The notes: generated by a model not told the origin, from the letters alone. A DNA stretch of 64,000 bases from an uncultured Paracoccaceae bacterium (GCA_947488605.1 CANKZJ010000009.1:1-64000); one strand, 5' to 3'; positions 53,877 through 61,893 are shown, counted from the stretch's first letter. Program-made: numbers and translations.

Positions 53877-55060
53877 CAGCTACGCCCCCATGCTTGCTGC
53901 ACCAAGTTTGCAATATCAGATCCTACTGAATCCATACTGGACCGTGCGCGGTCATAGGTGCTGCGGGTCATGTCGGCGCGGGCGACCTCATAGATCGACA
54001 TTTTCAGCATGGACGCATCCGCGATGGCGGTACTGCGCAGCGCGGTTGAGGGAATAATCCGTTCCTGAAACAAGGCCCGCATCAGCGATACAATTTGCTG
54101 GCTTGGAATATCGCTCGGGTCGTCACGGGTGATCAGAAAACTGAAAAAATCGTGATCCATGCGCACGCCCGTATCCTCAATCACACCCAGATAGGCAGAC
54201 GTCATTTCGATGAACTGCTGAGTTGAGGCCAAATCAAGCATGCTGGGCGTCATTGGCACCAAAACGGACGTCGCGGCAAACAAACCCGTCAGCGTCAAAA
54301 ACCCAAGGGCAGGGGGGCTGTCGATGATGACGATGTCATAGTTGTCTTCAACCGGAGCAAGCGCGTTCGACAGACGTTCGAAGAATGCAGCACCGCGCCC
54401 GGCGTTCACGGCTGTTTCTGTCTCAAACTCGCTCAGGATCAAACGGGCAGGGGCCAGATCAAGGCCAGGGAAATAGGTATCAACGATGATATCTGACAAG
54501 GGCAGGGGCTCTTCGTAGCGCAGCGCGTCATAGATGGTCGGCCCGTCAAATTCTAATTCGGTCTGCAGCCCGCAAAACCCTGTCAGGCTGCCCTGAGGGT
54601 CAAGATCAATGGCCAACACGCGGTAGCCACTCAGGGCAAGGTAGTGACACAGGTGGATCGTCGCCGTGGATTTCGCCGAACCACCTTTGAAGTTCATCAA
54701 CTGGATGACCTGCAGCTTGTCGCCTTCACGGCGGCCGGGCACATATTTACCGGGGCTGCGCGATCCGGCCTCAAGCGCCTGCCGGATGGCCCAGATTTCA
54801 TCGCCAGAATAAGACCTGCGCCCGCCTTTGTTGACCGCGGGTTCGGGCAATGATCCATCACTGTGGCATTTACGCAGGAATTGCCCCGACACGCCCAACA
54901 GCTCAGCCGTTTCCGTGGCGCTGAACAGCCGCAAAGACTTGCGTTGATCCGGCGCATAGACTTGCGCTAGATGTGTGGTCAAAGCGGTCTTCAACCGTAC
55001 CGCCATTTGGTCGGTGACTTCGGATTGAGACGCGGCCGCGATCGGTGCTGTCTGAAACAT
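53876..55060 (-). CDS. repA: Plasmid partitioning ATPase RepA (ParA family)
   Basis: A 394-aa ParA-type ATPase. The N-terminal 100 residues carry a DNA-binding region (ETAELLGVSGQFLRKCHSDG), followed by the deviant Walker A FKGGSAKST, the RVLAIDLDPQGSL motif and Walker B IVIIDSPPALG. RepA drives plasmid segregation and represses the operon from its own promoter. It is the first gene of repABC and is preceded by a parS site. Confidence 0.94.
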   Translation of the reverse strand: MFQTAPIAAASQSEVTDQMAVRLKTALTTHLAQVYAPDQRKSLRLFSATETAELLGVSGQFLRKCHSDGSLPEPAVNKGGRRSYSGDEIWAIRQALEAGSRSPGKYVPGRREGDKLQVIQLMNFKGGSAKSTATIHLCHYLALSGYRVLAIDLDPQGSLTGFCGLQTELEFDGPTIYDALRYEEPLPLSDIIVDTYFPGLDLAPARLILSEFETETAVNAGRGAAFFERLSNALAPVEDNYDIVIIDSPPALGFLTLTGLFAATSVLVPMTPSMLDLASTQQFIEMTSAYLGVIEDTGVRMDHDFFSFLITRDDPSDIPSQQIVSLMRALFQERIIPSTALRSTAIADASMLKMSIYEVARADMTRSTYDRARSSMDSVGSDIANLVQQAWGRS

Positions 55061-55205
55061 GGTTGCTCTTTTCCCGCTTAATGTTGCTTATTTGCGCAAC
55101 TTGATACCAGTTAGGATGCGATTCACCATTCTAAGTCAAGAAAAATATCCACAGCTGGGTTGCGTCAGCAGATGAGACCCAAGATGTGGATTGGCGCCCC
55201 CACGG

Positions 55206-55221
55206 GTTAACAGCTGTTAAC
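55206..55221. promoter_or_regulatory. parS: parS-type palindrome 3, upstream of repA
   Basis: GTTAACAGCTGTTAAC, identical to the copies in and after repB, about 145 bases before the repA start. RepB binding here could link partition to control of operon expression. Confidence 0.85.
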
Positions 55222-55264
55222 AGCGCGACGTAAATGCAGAACTCTGCGCAAAATGGGCACAGGT

Positions 55265-55307
55265 AAAAAAGGACCTGCCGCATAAAAGGGGGAGATGTGG
55301 CAGGCCC
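55265..55307 (-). terminator. Rho-independent terminator insulating repA
   Basis: On the minus strand GGGCCTGCC (55307-55299), a 19-base loop, GGCAGGTCC (55279-55271) and then TTTTTT. It would stop minus-strand transcription entering repABC from the stress cluster, or act as an attenuator if the repA transcript starts upstream. Confidence 0.55.
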
Positions 55308-55465
55308 TAGGCTTCTGGATTTCCCAGATTGAGACGGGGACAAGTGTCTCGATGTCTGTGGAACGCACACGTGACCAAAGGGTTCCCAACCTTCACATAA
55401 AAAATTTGGCAACACAGATGACGGCGCACGTGCCGCCTGCGGCCTTGGCAATCAGAAAAGTGGGG

Positions 55466-55490
55466 GGAACGTTTCGCGCCAGCGCGCGTT
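55466..55490 (+). promoter_or_regulatory. EcfG-type stress promoter before the HAD-like gene
   Basis: GGAAC (55466-55470), 16 bases, CGTT (55487-55490): a perfect match to the alphaproteobacterial general-stress sigma factor consensus, 95 bases before the HAD-like start. Confidence 0.75.
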
Positions 55491-55585
55491 ATCACTTGCA
55501 TGCTCACACCACTAGTACGTGCTTTTGGCACGCGCGTGACATGCGCTCTGATCTCTGCTGCCGCAATGAAACAAGGAATTATGAG

Positions 55586-56257
55586 ATGACAAAGCAAGCG
55601 ATCATCTTCGGGTCTATTGGCACGATCGTCGAAACATCAGACCTGCAACGCAAGGCATTCAACCGCGCATTCGAAGAGGCCGACATCGGATGGCACTGGT
55701 CCCGCGATGATTACCGCGAGATGCTCAAAAGCCCGGGCGGGCGTCAACGGATTGCCAATTACGCTGAAAACACGGGTGTCGATGTGAACGCCTATGCGCT
55801 GCACACGCGCAAAACCGCTATTTTCAATGAAATGATGGAGGACGAATGCCTCGCGCCGCGCCCGGGTGTGATGCAGCTGATCCGTTTTGCAAAAGATGAA
55901 GGCATGAAGGTTGGTTTCGCGACCACGACTTCGTGTAACAACATCGAAGCGATGTTTGTTTCGCTGAACGACGCACTGCTGCGCAGCACCTTTGATTTCG
56001 TTGGCGACAACGAAGCTGTGGCCGCGACAAAGCCTGATCCGGAAATCTACCATCGCGCAATGACGGAACTTGGCGTGTCAGCGGCACATAGTCTTGCAAT
56101 CGAGGATACCGCCATTTCAATGCAGGCCGCGTTGGACGCCGGGATCGACTGTGTCGGTTTTCCCGGTGACTACAGCGACGCAGACGAATTCAAAGACGCG
56201 CTGCGTGTTGTGGATAGTGTCGCACCCGCCAAGCTGCCCTTTCTGTCAAAGGCCTAG
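55586..56257 (+). CDS. HAD-like protein with altered catalytic motif I
   Basis: A 223-aa protein of the haloacid-dehalogenase CbbY/phosphoglucomutase-like branch: helical cap, motif II region VGFATTTSCNNIEAM, motif III Lys in TKPDPEIY and motif IV SLAIEDTAISMQAAL. Motif I, normally DxDGT, reads FGSIGTIVET, so both catalytic Asp residues are replaced and phosphatase activity is not expected. The rest of the protein is well preserved, suggesting a retained non-catalytic or binding role. AAGGAA precedes the ATG at 55586. An EcfG-type promoter lies upstream, and the L,D-transpeptidase gene follows on the same strand. Confidence 0.83.
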   Translation: MTKQAIIFGSIGTIVETSDLQRKAFNRAFEEADIGWHWSRDDYREMLKSPGGRQRIANYAENTGVDVNAYALHTRKTAIFNEMMEDECLAPRPGVMQLIRFAKDEGMKVGFATTTSCNNIEAMFVSLNDALLRSTFDFVGDNEAVAATKPDPEIYHRAMTELGVSAAHSLAIEDTAISMQAALDAGIDCVGFPGDYSDADEFKDALRVVDSVAPAKLPFLSKA

Positions 56258-56303
56258 TGCACGCCCAAATGAACCATCTCCTGACACCGTGATTGAGGAT
56301 ACA

Positions 56304-56963
56304 ATGCTAACACGTCGCCATTTCATTCAAACGTCAGCTGCCCTGTTTGCATCAACCGCCATTGCCAGCCGCCCTGCGCATGCCGCGCGCGGTCAATGGG
56401 ATATGTGGGACGCAAAGGTCACGCCAGACGGCTATATTCCGGAGCTCAGCAATCCGTGGGGGCTTCATTCTCGGTTTCTGCCGCAACGGGTCGAAGTAAG
56501 TGCCGGCCTTGCCGTTGGTGACATCCATGTCGACCCGGTGGCGCGCTATCTTTACCATATCGAAGAAGGCGGCATCGCGATGCGCTATGGCGTCGCGATT
56601 GCGCGGGGCAACCTGTATGAACCCGGGGTTTACCGCATTCACCGCAAGGCCCGCTGGCCACGTTGGACACCAACCGCGGAAATGATCGCACGCGACCCGC
56701 AGTTGTACGAGCAATTCGCCGACGGCATGCCGGGTGGTCTGGATAACCCGTTGGGATCACGGGCGCTGTATCTGTTCCAAGGCAACCGCGACACGTATCT
56801 GCGCATCCATGGCACGCCTGCGCCGCGTTCAATCGGGGGACGGGCCAGTTCGGGATGTGTGCGCATGATTATGGCGCATATCAACGATTTGTACGGGAAC
56901 GTGCGCACCGGCCGGCGCGCACATTTCTACAGCACCAACGATCTGGTTTCAGCGACCAGCTAA
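56304..56963 (+). CDS. L,D-transpeptidase (ErfK/YbiS/YcfS/YnhG family)
   Basis: A 219-aa exported protein. The N-terminus is a twin-arginine signal (MLTRRHFIQTSAALFAS, cleavage near AHAA). The YkuD catalytic domain ends in the expected motif: HGTPAP, then SSGCVRM with the nucleophile Cys. It forms 3-3 crosslinks in peptidoglycan or attaches proteins to it. Placed 46 bases after the HAD-like gene, it shares the stress promoter and would strengthen the cell wall under stress. Confidence 0.9.
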   Translation: MLTRRHFIQTSAALFASTAIASRPAHAARGQWDMWDAKVTPDGYIPELSNPWGLHSRFLPQRVEVSAGLAVGDIHVDPVARYLYHIEEGGIAMRYGVAIARGNLYEPGVYRIHRKARWPRWTPTAEMIARDPQLYEQFADGMPGGLDNPLGSRALYLFQGNRDTYLRIHGTPAPRSIGGRASSGCVRMIMAHINDLYGNVRTGRRAHFYSTNDLVSATS

Positions 56964-57242
56964 CAAGCGCGCGCAGATCGGCCGCCCCTCAACAGTGCGT
57001 AGGGGCACAAGGGTCACCTCAAGCGGGTTGGCATGTAGATACCAATAGCAGTTGTCTTGCTCGCGCAGCCTTGCGGTTGTCAGATCTTGTCGCGGATCTG
57101 CAATATTTACAACAACTTGCGGGATCGTGATGGCAGGTTCTGGCGATGTCGTTGGTTGCACCGCCGCACATCCGGCGATCGCAAGCAAAGCTGCGGCGCG
57201 CAATGCATGGTCAAGCGGCATTGGTACGGGTCTGTCAATCAT
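56949..57242 (-). CDS. Small putative lipoprotein
   Basis: A 97-aa protein with a signal-peptide-like start and lipobox (LLAIAGC), followed by about 70 residues of mature protein including CYWYLHANPLEVTLVPLRT. No family is recognised. Its stop overlaps the end of the convergent L,D-transpeptidase gene by 15 bases. It follows BrkB by 23 bases on the same strand, so it is probably the last gene of the DUF892-BrkB operon. An alternative start at 57221 would shorten the signal. Confidence 0.6.
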   Translation of the reverse strand: MIDRPVPMPLDHALRAAALLAIAGCAAVQPTTSPEPAITIPQVVVNIADPRQDLTTARLREQDNCYWYLHANPLEVTLVPLRTVEGRPICARLLAGR

Positions 57243-57265
57243 AGTCTGGATCTTTCTTATTGACG

Positions 57266-58213
57266 CTAGCTGTGCTGCGGCTCACCGAGTTGGTCGGCCT
57301 TCGACGCGTCACGTTGACCCATCGGAAGGTCGCGCCCGACGGTTGTATCGTAACGCGTTTGCGCCTCCATCTCGGCGTTCAGTTCCGCGCCCAGCATCAC
57401 AATAAAGGCCGAAATCCACAGCCACATCAGCAGCACGACAACACCACCCAATGCACCAAAGCTTTCGTTATATGAGCCGAAATTGGCGACGTAGAAGGCA
57501 AAGCAAGCAGACCCGATCAACCAAATGATACAGGCAGCAATTGCGCCGGGGCTGACCCATTGGAATTCTGGCGCGTCGCGCGACGGGCCATAGCGGTAAA
57601 GCACCGCCAACCCAACCATTGATAGGGCCAGTATGATCGCCACAATGATGACGGTCGCTGCAGTTTCGGCGAATGCGCCAAAATTAAGTGTGTTCAGCAA
57701 AATCGGAATACCGACCATTGCGACAACTGCGACAAGCAGGCCGAAAATCAGGAAAAGCGTCAGCCCGAGCGTTTCAAGCTTCAGGCGGATGAACCCGCGC
57801 TCTTCCTCTTCGTCATAGGCGACGTTCATGCCGTCCATCAGACTGCCCATACCTTTGGACGCCGAATAGATGGCAAGGCCGATCCCCAGCAAAGCAGCCA
57901 GCCCCAGCCCGCCTTCGCGCGAGCCTGCGACTTCGGTTGCCTGTTCGGTGATGATGTTCATCGCCGCCTCGGGCACGATGCCGGATAGGGCCGAAAGCTG
58001 GTCGATAATCTGGTTTGGTTCGACCAAAAGACCCCCGATCGCAAGAAGGGCGGTTATGGCCGGAAACAAAGCCAGGAGCCCGTAGAACGCAACGCCCGCC
58101 GCAATCAGCCCGACCCTGTCTTCGCTGATTTCATCCTTGAGACGAAATGCGATGTCTTTCCAGCCTTTGGGGGGAATATCGGTCGGGCTGTCGGCGTGGC
58201 GTCCGCGTGTCAT
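57266..58213 (-). CDS. YihY/BrkB-family inner-membrane protein
   Basis: A 315-aa membrane protein with about six hydrophobic segments and the family signatures RVGLIAAGVAFYGLLALFPAITALLA in part, then WVSPGAIAACIIWLIGSACFAFYVANFGSYNESFG in part. It was once annotated as ribonuclease BN; the true function is unknown. AGGAG precedes the ATG. It follows the DUF892 gene by 24 bases and is likely driven by the same EcfG-type promoter. Confidence 0.9.
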   Translation of the reverse strand: MTRGRHADSPTDIPPKGWKDIAFRLKDEISEDRVGLIAAGVAFYGLLALFPAITALLAIGGLLVEPNQIIDQLSALSGIVPEAAMNIITEQATEVAGSREGGLGLAALLGIGLAIYSASKGMGSLMDGMNVAYDEEEERGFIRLKLETLGLTLFLIFGLLVAVVAMVGIPILLNTLNFGAFAETAATVIIVAIILALSMVGLAVLYRYGPSRDAPEFQWVSPGAIAACIIWLIGSACFAFYVANFGSYNESFGALGGVVVLLMWLWISAFIVMLGAELNAEMEAQTRYDTTVGRDLPMGQRDASKADQLGEPQHS

Positions 58214-58237
58214 GGTCGGGCTCCTGTCTGTCTTGGC

Positions 58238-58732
58238 TTAGGCGGCGGCTTTGTTGATGCCGCCGGTGGCAAGCGCCGTCATCGTGCGGTCACCGTCATA
58301 GGTGTTATCCAGACATTCCTGCAGGACCGCGCCATCTTCGTCTTCGTCCAGACGGTTGGCGAATGCGACAAGGCAGCCGTATCCTGCCAATGCATAATGC
58401 ACCATGCGCTGATACTGGGTGATGATCATCGCATCGCGCACATCAGCCGTGCCAAAATTGGCGTCAAGCACATGGGCGTGCGCCTCGGCGACCAGACCTT
58501 CCATGCCTTTGCAGTGCTCGCCGTTGGGGGCGATATCGTGGCGGTTACAAATCTCGGCGATCTTTTGCAGACCGTCGTTCATGCCGTTGACACCCGCGAT
58601 CAGCGCTTGGGATAGATCCTTGTCCTGTGCTGCGCGGCCCAGCTTGGTTACTGCATCGACGGCTTGTGAGTTCGCACTCCACAGGTCCTGCAATTGGTCG
58701 TGATAGACGTCTTTGAGATATGACATTGTCAT
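58238..58732 (-). CDS. Ferritin-like DUF892 protein (YciE/YciF family)
   Basis: A 164-aa four-helix protein of the DUF892 family: opening YLKDVYHDQLQDLWSANSQAV in part, a central DGLQKIAEICNRH and GLVAEAHAHV, and a C-terminal HYALAGYGCLVAFANRL. Conserved Glu/His residues fit a diiron site. Family members are induced by osmotic and general stress. The ATG at 58732 has GGGAG before it, and an EcfG-type promoter lies 43-67 bases upstream. Confidence 0.88.
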   Translation of the reverse strand: MTMSYLKDVYHDQLQDLWSANSQAVDAVTKLGRAAQDKDLSQALIAGVNGMNDGLQKIAEICNRHDIAPNGEHCKGMEGLVAEAHAHVLDANFGTADVRDAMIITQYQRMVHYALAGYGCLVAFANRLDEDEDGAVLQECLDNTYDGDRTMTALATGGINKAAA

Positions 58733-58774
58733 ATTTTTGTCTCCCTTTGGTGAGAATTGTTGCTTCACCAACCC

Positions 58775-58799
58775 AACGTCTGCATGCCGGGATGGTTCC
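58775..58799 (-). promoter_or_regulatory. EcfG-type promoter for the DUF892 operon
   Basis: On the minus strand GGAAC (58799-58795), 16 bases, CGTT (58778-58775), a perfect match to the consensus, just upstream of the DUF892 gene. Confidence 0.8.
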
Positions 58800-58811
58800 A
58801 TCATGCGCAAT

Positions 58812-58836
58812 GGAACTGACGCAGCTCTCGCGCGTT
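58812..58836 (+). promoter_or_regulatory. EcfG-type promoter for the small membrane protein/App1 operon
   Basis: GGAAC (58812-58816), 16 bases, CGTT (58833-58836) on the plus strand. It is back to back with the minus-strand promoter, only 12 bases apart. Confidence 0.8.
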
Positions 58837-58870
58837 TGGAAACAGACGCAACAAGCAAAGGAGTAGACCC

Positions 58871-59041
58871 ATGGAAAGCGGATTTATCGTTATCATGCTG
58901 GCGCTGTTTACGCTGCTGGCCTTCATCGTGATGGCCATTATCAGCAAGCGCAAAACCGAACAGCGCATGGATGATCCCTCAGCGACCAAATCAACACTGG
59001 CCGCCGATAAGTCATCCACCGGCAAACCAGCTGACGTGTAA
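58871..59041 (+). CDS. Small single-pass membrane protein
   Basis: A 56-aa protein not previously visible as a long frame. The first 22 residues after MESG form one membrane helix (FIVIMLALFTLLAFIVMAII), followed by a basic/hydrophilic tail ending TGKPADV. GGAG lies seven bases before the ATG. It begins 35 bases after a perfect EcfG-type promoter and is followed by the App1-domain gene after 15 bases, so it is the first gene of that operon. No family is recognised. Confidence 0.75.
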   Translation: MESGFIVIMLALFTLLAFIVMAIISKRKTEQRMDDPSATKSTLAADKSSTGKPADV

Positions 59042-59056
59042 AACAAAGGACACTGA

Positions 59057-60046
59057 ATGGCTGTAAAGCTTGCCCTCGCCCGTGTTGCCCACAGTTTTGA
59101 ACGCGGGTTCGAAAAAATAAGACGCGGCCCTGCACGCGACGACCCGATCATTGACTGCTACGGCGGTTATACGACCCCTGATCAGATCGTCCTGCGGGGC
59201 CGCGTTCTTGCCAAGGCCCGCGCGATTAGTGCGATTGGTCCACAATCAAAGTGGCGCAATTTCAAAGATTTCCTAAGCTTGTTTGCAACAGACGAACTGA
59301 GTGATCTAATGATCACTGCACCAGACCATGACCTGACAACACAGACCGACGAAGAAGGGTTTTTTACCTTGCGCGTCCCCGTGGGCGGTGACGTGCCCGG
59401 TGTCGTGAATATCCAGGCGGCAGGCGCGGGTGAGGTTCACCCGACACCGGTTTTCAACGCCCTTACCTCCAGTTTTGGGGTGATTTCTGACATCGATGAC
59501 ACGCTTTTACGTACCGGTGCATATTCACTGGTGCGCAACCTGTGGACCTCTGCGACGGGCAACGTTCACGAGCGCGAGATTTTTGATGATGCAGTTGCCT
59601 TGCTGCAGGATCTAAAGGGCAGGGGGGCTGCATGTTTCTATGTCAGTTCTTCGCCGTGGAACCTTTATGATTACCTGCAGGCGGTGTTTGTCCGCGCCGA
59701 ACTGCCTTTGGGTCCGTATTTCCTGCGCGATCTGGGCATATCGCAAACCCAGTTCATCACTGGCACCCATGGCGACCACAAAACTGACGCGATTGAAACA
59801 ATCCTTGCCGCCAACCCGCATCTGCAATTCACGCTGATCGGCGATACCGGGCAGCATGATCCGCATATCTATGCAGATGTCGTAGCACGGCATCCCGGGC
59901 GCATTGATCAGGTGATCTTGCGCCGGCCAAACAACGCGGGTTTGTCGTCAGACATCAAAGCTGATGTGGCAAAGATCAAGGCAGCGGGTGTCAAAGTGAT
60001 GCTTGATTATGACTACAGATCCCTGTTAGCCGAAATCGCAACATGA
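59057..60046 (+). CDS. App1-type phosphatase (DUF2183)
   Basis: A 329-aa protein with a C-terminal HAD-like DUF2183 domain: catalytic SDIDDTLL near residue 150, FYVSSSPWNLYDYL and a later LIGDTGQHDPHIY, as in yeast actin-patch protein App1, a phosphatidate phosphatase. The N-terminal half is a beta-rich domain. Bacterial members are likely cytoplasmic or peripheral membrane phosphatases. All catalytic residues are present. It is cotranscribed with the small membrane protein and ends just before a strong terminator. Confidence 0.87.
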   Translation: MAVKLALARVAHSFERGFEKIRRGPARDDPIIDCYGGYTTPDQIVLRGRVLAKARAISAIGPQSKWRNFKDFLSLFATDELSDLMITAPDHDLTTQTDEEGFFTLRVPVGGDVPGVVNIQAAGAGEVHPTPVFNALTSSFGVISDIDDTLLRTGAYSLVRNLWTSATGNVHEREIFDDAVALLQDLKGRGAACFYVSSSPWNLYDYLQAVFVRAELPLGPYFLRDLGISQTQFITGTHGDHKTDAIETILAANPHLQFTLIGDTGQHDPHIYADVVARHPGRIDQVILRRPNNAGLSSDIKADVAKIKAAGVKVMLDYDYRSLLAEIAT

Positions 60047-60050
60047 AAAC

Positions 60051-60079
60051 GGGGCGGCACTGAATGCCGCCCCTTTTTT
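60051..60079. terminator. Bidirectional terminator
   Basis: GGGGCGGCA (60051-60059), CTGAA loop, TGCCGCCCC (60065-60073) and TTTTTT on the plus strand; on the minus strand GTTTTC follows. It separates the convergent App1-type and DUF3618 genes. Confidence 0.9.
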
Positions 60080-60095
60080 CGTCTGTATGTTCTGG

Positions 60096-60857
60096 TTAGG
60101 CGCGCAATTCATGCACATCAGCGCCTGTTTTACGGGCGAGTGTGCTTTCGGCTTGTGCTTTGGCTTTCAGCATTTCCTCTTCCAGCGCATTGCGCGCCTC
60201 TGCCATCAATGCATCGCGGCGGCGGCCCAAAAGCGCGTCTTCGCGCCGCGTTCCCGGCAGAAGTGTCCCGGCGAGAACACCAAAGCCCAAGGCAAGCGCG
60301 CCAGCGGCCAGCGGCTGCTCATAGGCGAAACCCTTCGTCTGGCGCACGGCTTTGCGTGACTTACGCTCGATCGTTTCTTGGGCTGCCACGACCGCCTGGC
60401 GTGCTTTGACAACCCGCTGACGTGCCTGTGGCGTCAAATGATCCAGCCCGCTGTTCAATGCGGCCTTAAGGCGCGATGCCTCGGGGCGCTGTTCCAATTC
60501 ACCTGTCATCTCGGCGCGCATTTCCGCGTCTGCCTCGGCGACCCGTGCGTCAAAACCGACCATTGCGGCCTCTGGCTGTGCTGCGACAGGCGCGGGCTGG
60601 GTTGCTGGTGCCGGGCGGCGCTGTTGGCCGCTGGCCAACAGGCCAAGCCCGATCGTGACAAGCAAGCCACCTGCAGGGTTATCGCGTAGGGTGCCCCAAG
60701 CTTTTCGCGCAAGGTCCCCGCCGATATCATTGGCGGCAGATGTTAGATCTTGCGTCAATTTCTGCGGTTGAAAGGTGTTTGTCAGCGCGTCGAGCGACGA
60801 TGCGAGCTGTGCGCGGTCTGCTTCGACGCGGTTGGAAATATCTTTAATGTCAGACAT
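60096..60857 (-). CDS. DUF3618 domain membrane-associated protein
   Basis: A 253-aa protein. The N-terminus (ISNRVEADRAQLASSLDALTNTF in part) is the DUF3618 motif, followed by a short hydrophobic segment (GGLLVTIGLGLLASG), an Ala/Pro-rich linker, a coiled region, and a second hydrophobic segment (AAGALALGFGVLAGTLL). The tail is a charged helix. It overlaps the holin-like gene by eight bases and is third in an operon of membrane-stress proteins. Function is unknown. Confidence 0.8.
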   Translation of the reverse strand: MSDIKDISNRVEADRAQLASSLDALTNTFQPQKLTQDLTSAANDIGGDLARKAWGTLRDNPAGGLLVTIGLGLLASGQQRRPAPATQPAPVAAQPEAAMVGFDARVAEADAEMRAEMTGELEQRPEASRLKAALNSGLDHLTPQARQRVVKARQAVVAAQETIERKSRKAVRQTKGFAYEQPLAAGALALGFGVLAGTLLPGTRREDALLGRRRDALMAEARNALEEEMLKAKAQAESTLARKTGADVHELRA

Positions 60858-61245
60858 TGGATGCCTCCTTGATTGCTGTGATGTCGTCGCGAATGCTGTC
60901 TGCGGTCATGTCTGGCGTCAGGGCGTCAGCGCTGAGGCGCGACTTGCCTGCCAAAGCAAAACCGATGGCTGCGACGATAAGAATCCCGCCGACGATCAAT
61001 GCGGCTGTGCCGACTGACAGACCGTTTGCCGCGATATAGGCGACAGCGGCGGATGCGAGGACGTTCAGGGACACGAGCGCCATCAAGAATGCGACCGCAA
61101 GAAACGCGATGCCGATGCTGGCGCGCGTCACGATGCGTGACATCTCTGCCTTGGCAAGTTTGACCTCGCCTTGGACCAGCGATGAAAACTGGCGCAATGT
61201 GTCCACCAAAAGTGATGGTGCCTCTTGAATGGTGTGTTTAGACAT
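60850..61245 (-). CDS. Phage holin-family/DUF1469 membrane protein
   Basis: A 131-aa protein with an amphipathic N-terminal region (LLVDTLRQFSSLVQGEVKLAKAEM in part) and two membrane segments (IGIAFLAVAFLMALVSLNVLA and GTAALIVGGILIVAAIGFAL in part), typical of the Phage_holin_3_6/DUF1469 family. Despite the name, these proteins are common in non-phage stress operons next to DUF3618 proteins. The ATG at 61245 overlaps the end of the preceding gene by eight bases. Confidence 0.85.
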   Translation of the reverse strand: MSKHTIQEAPSLLVDTLRQFSSLVQGEVKLAKAEMSRIVTRASIGIAFLAVAFLMALVSLNVLASAAVAYIAANGLSVGTAALIVGGILIVAAIGFALAGKSRLSADALTPDMTADSIRDDITAIKEASNV

Positions 61246-61744
61246 CGCTGCGGCCTCCGTTGATGTCGGCCAGCACGGACTGGCGGCCATTTTCAACCGC
61301 TGTGTAGCCGCGTTCGGCAGGGGGTTGCGTGGTCCAAGGGTCTTCGCCGGACGTCGCGACGGGCTGAGGGTCGCGCGCTTTCAAAATGCGTGCAACGGCA
61401 AAGCCTGCAATCGCGGCACCGCCAATGAACAACATGGGGTTGCGACGGGCCATATCTGTGGCCTGCGATGCAATTTCGCGCACGTCGGCGTGGCGTAACT
61501 GTGATGCAAACCCTTCGATATGCGCGGCCACCTGGCTCATGGCTTCTGCCTGGGGCGATGCAGGATCCAGTTGGCTGGCAGCGGCGTCTGCGGCATCTGC
61601 GGCCTGCTGGACCTTACTTGCGGTTGCATGTTTGGCCTTGTCGGCTTGGGCGACGGCTTCTTGCGTGGCGGCGGCTTTGGCCTGCGCGCCCAGATCATTT
61701 GCGTGTGCACGTGCTGTGCTGCTGAGATCGGATGTATTTGACAT
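61238..61744 (-). CDS. Ala-rich helical stress protein with C-terminal membrane segment
   Basis: A 168-aa protein. The first 80 residues are Ala/Gln-rich and amphipathic helical, like late-embryogenesis-abundant or apolipoprotein-like repeats (AQAKAAATQEAVAQADKAKHA in part). A single membrane segment follows (NPMLFIGGAAIAGFAVARIL). It resembles nutrient-deprivation-induced proteins encoded with DUF1469 and DUF3618 in alphaproteobacteria. AAGGAG precedes the ATG, and an EcfG-like promoter lies 37-61 bases upstream. Confidence 0.75.
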   Translation of the reverse strand: MSNTSDLSSTARAHANDLGAQAKAAATQEAVAQADKAKHATASKVQQAADAADAAASQLDPASPQAEAMSQVAAHIEGFASQLRHADVREIASQATDMARRNPMLFIGGAAIAGFAVARILKARDPQPVATSGEDPWTTQPPAERGYTAVENGRQSVLADINGGRSDV

Positions 61745-61780
61745 GTGGTGTCTCCTTTCCGTGTCTGTGTTCGTCACACC

Positions 61781-61805
61781 AACACGCCACCACACAAATC
61801 GTTCC
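61781..61805 (-). promoter_or_regulatory. EcfG-like promoter for the Ala-rich/holin/DUF3618 operon
   Basis: On the minus strand GGAAC (61805-61801), 16 bases, TGTT (61784-61781); one mismatch to CGTT. Confidence 0.65.
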
Positions 61806-61830
61806 CGTCATTTATATTCGCATGTCCGAT

Positions 61831-61855
61831 GGAACCATGTGCTGGGCTGGAGGTT
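61831..61855 (+). promoter_or_regulatory. EcfG-like promoter for the Pmp3/DUF4112 genes
   Basis: GGAAC (61831-61835), 16 bases, GGTT (61852-61855); one mismatch to CGTT, 39 bases before the Pmp3-like ATG. It is divergent from the previous promoter. Confidence 0.6.
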
Positions 61856-61893
61856 GGATGCACAACATGACCTTGATCAACGGAGCCATGATT

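Larger units (their letters stand above)
55061..55585. other. Control region between repA and the stress cluster
   Basis: A 525-bp divergent gap. It holds parS 3, a minus-strand terminator, the repA promoter area and an EcfG-type promoter, each listed separately. Confidence 0.6.

Noticed and set aside
60850..61245. Prophage lysis holin
   Set aside because: No phage structural or lysis genes are near; the holin-like family is common in alphaproteobacterial stress operons.
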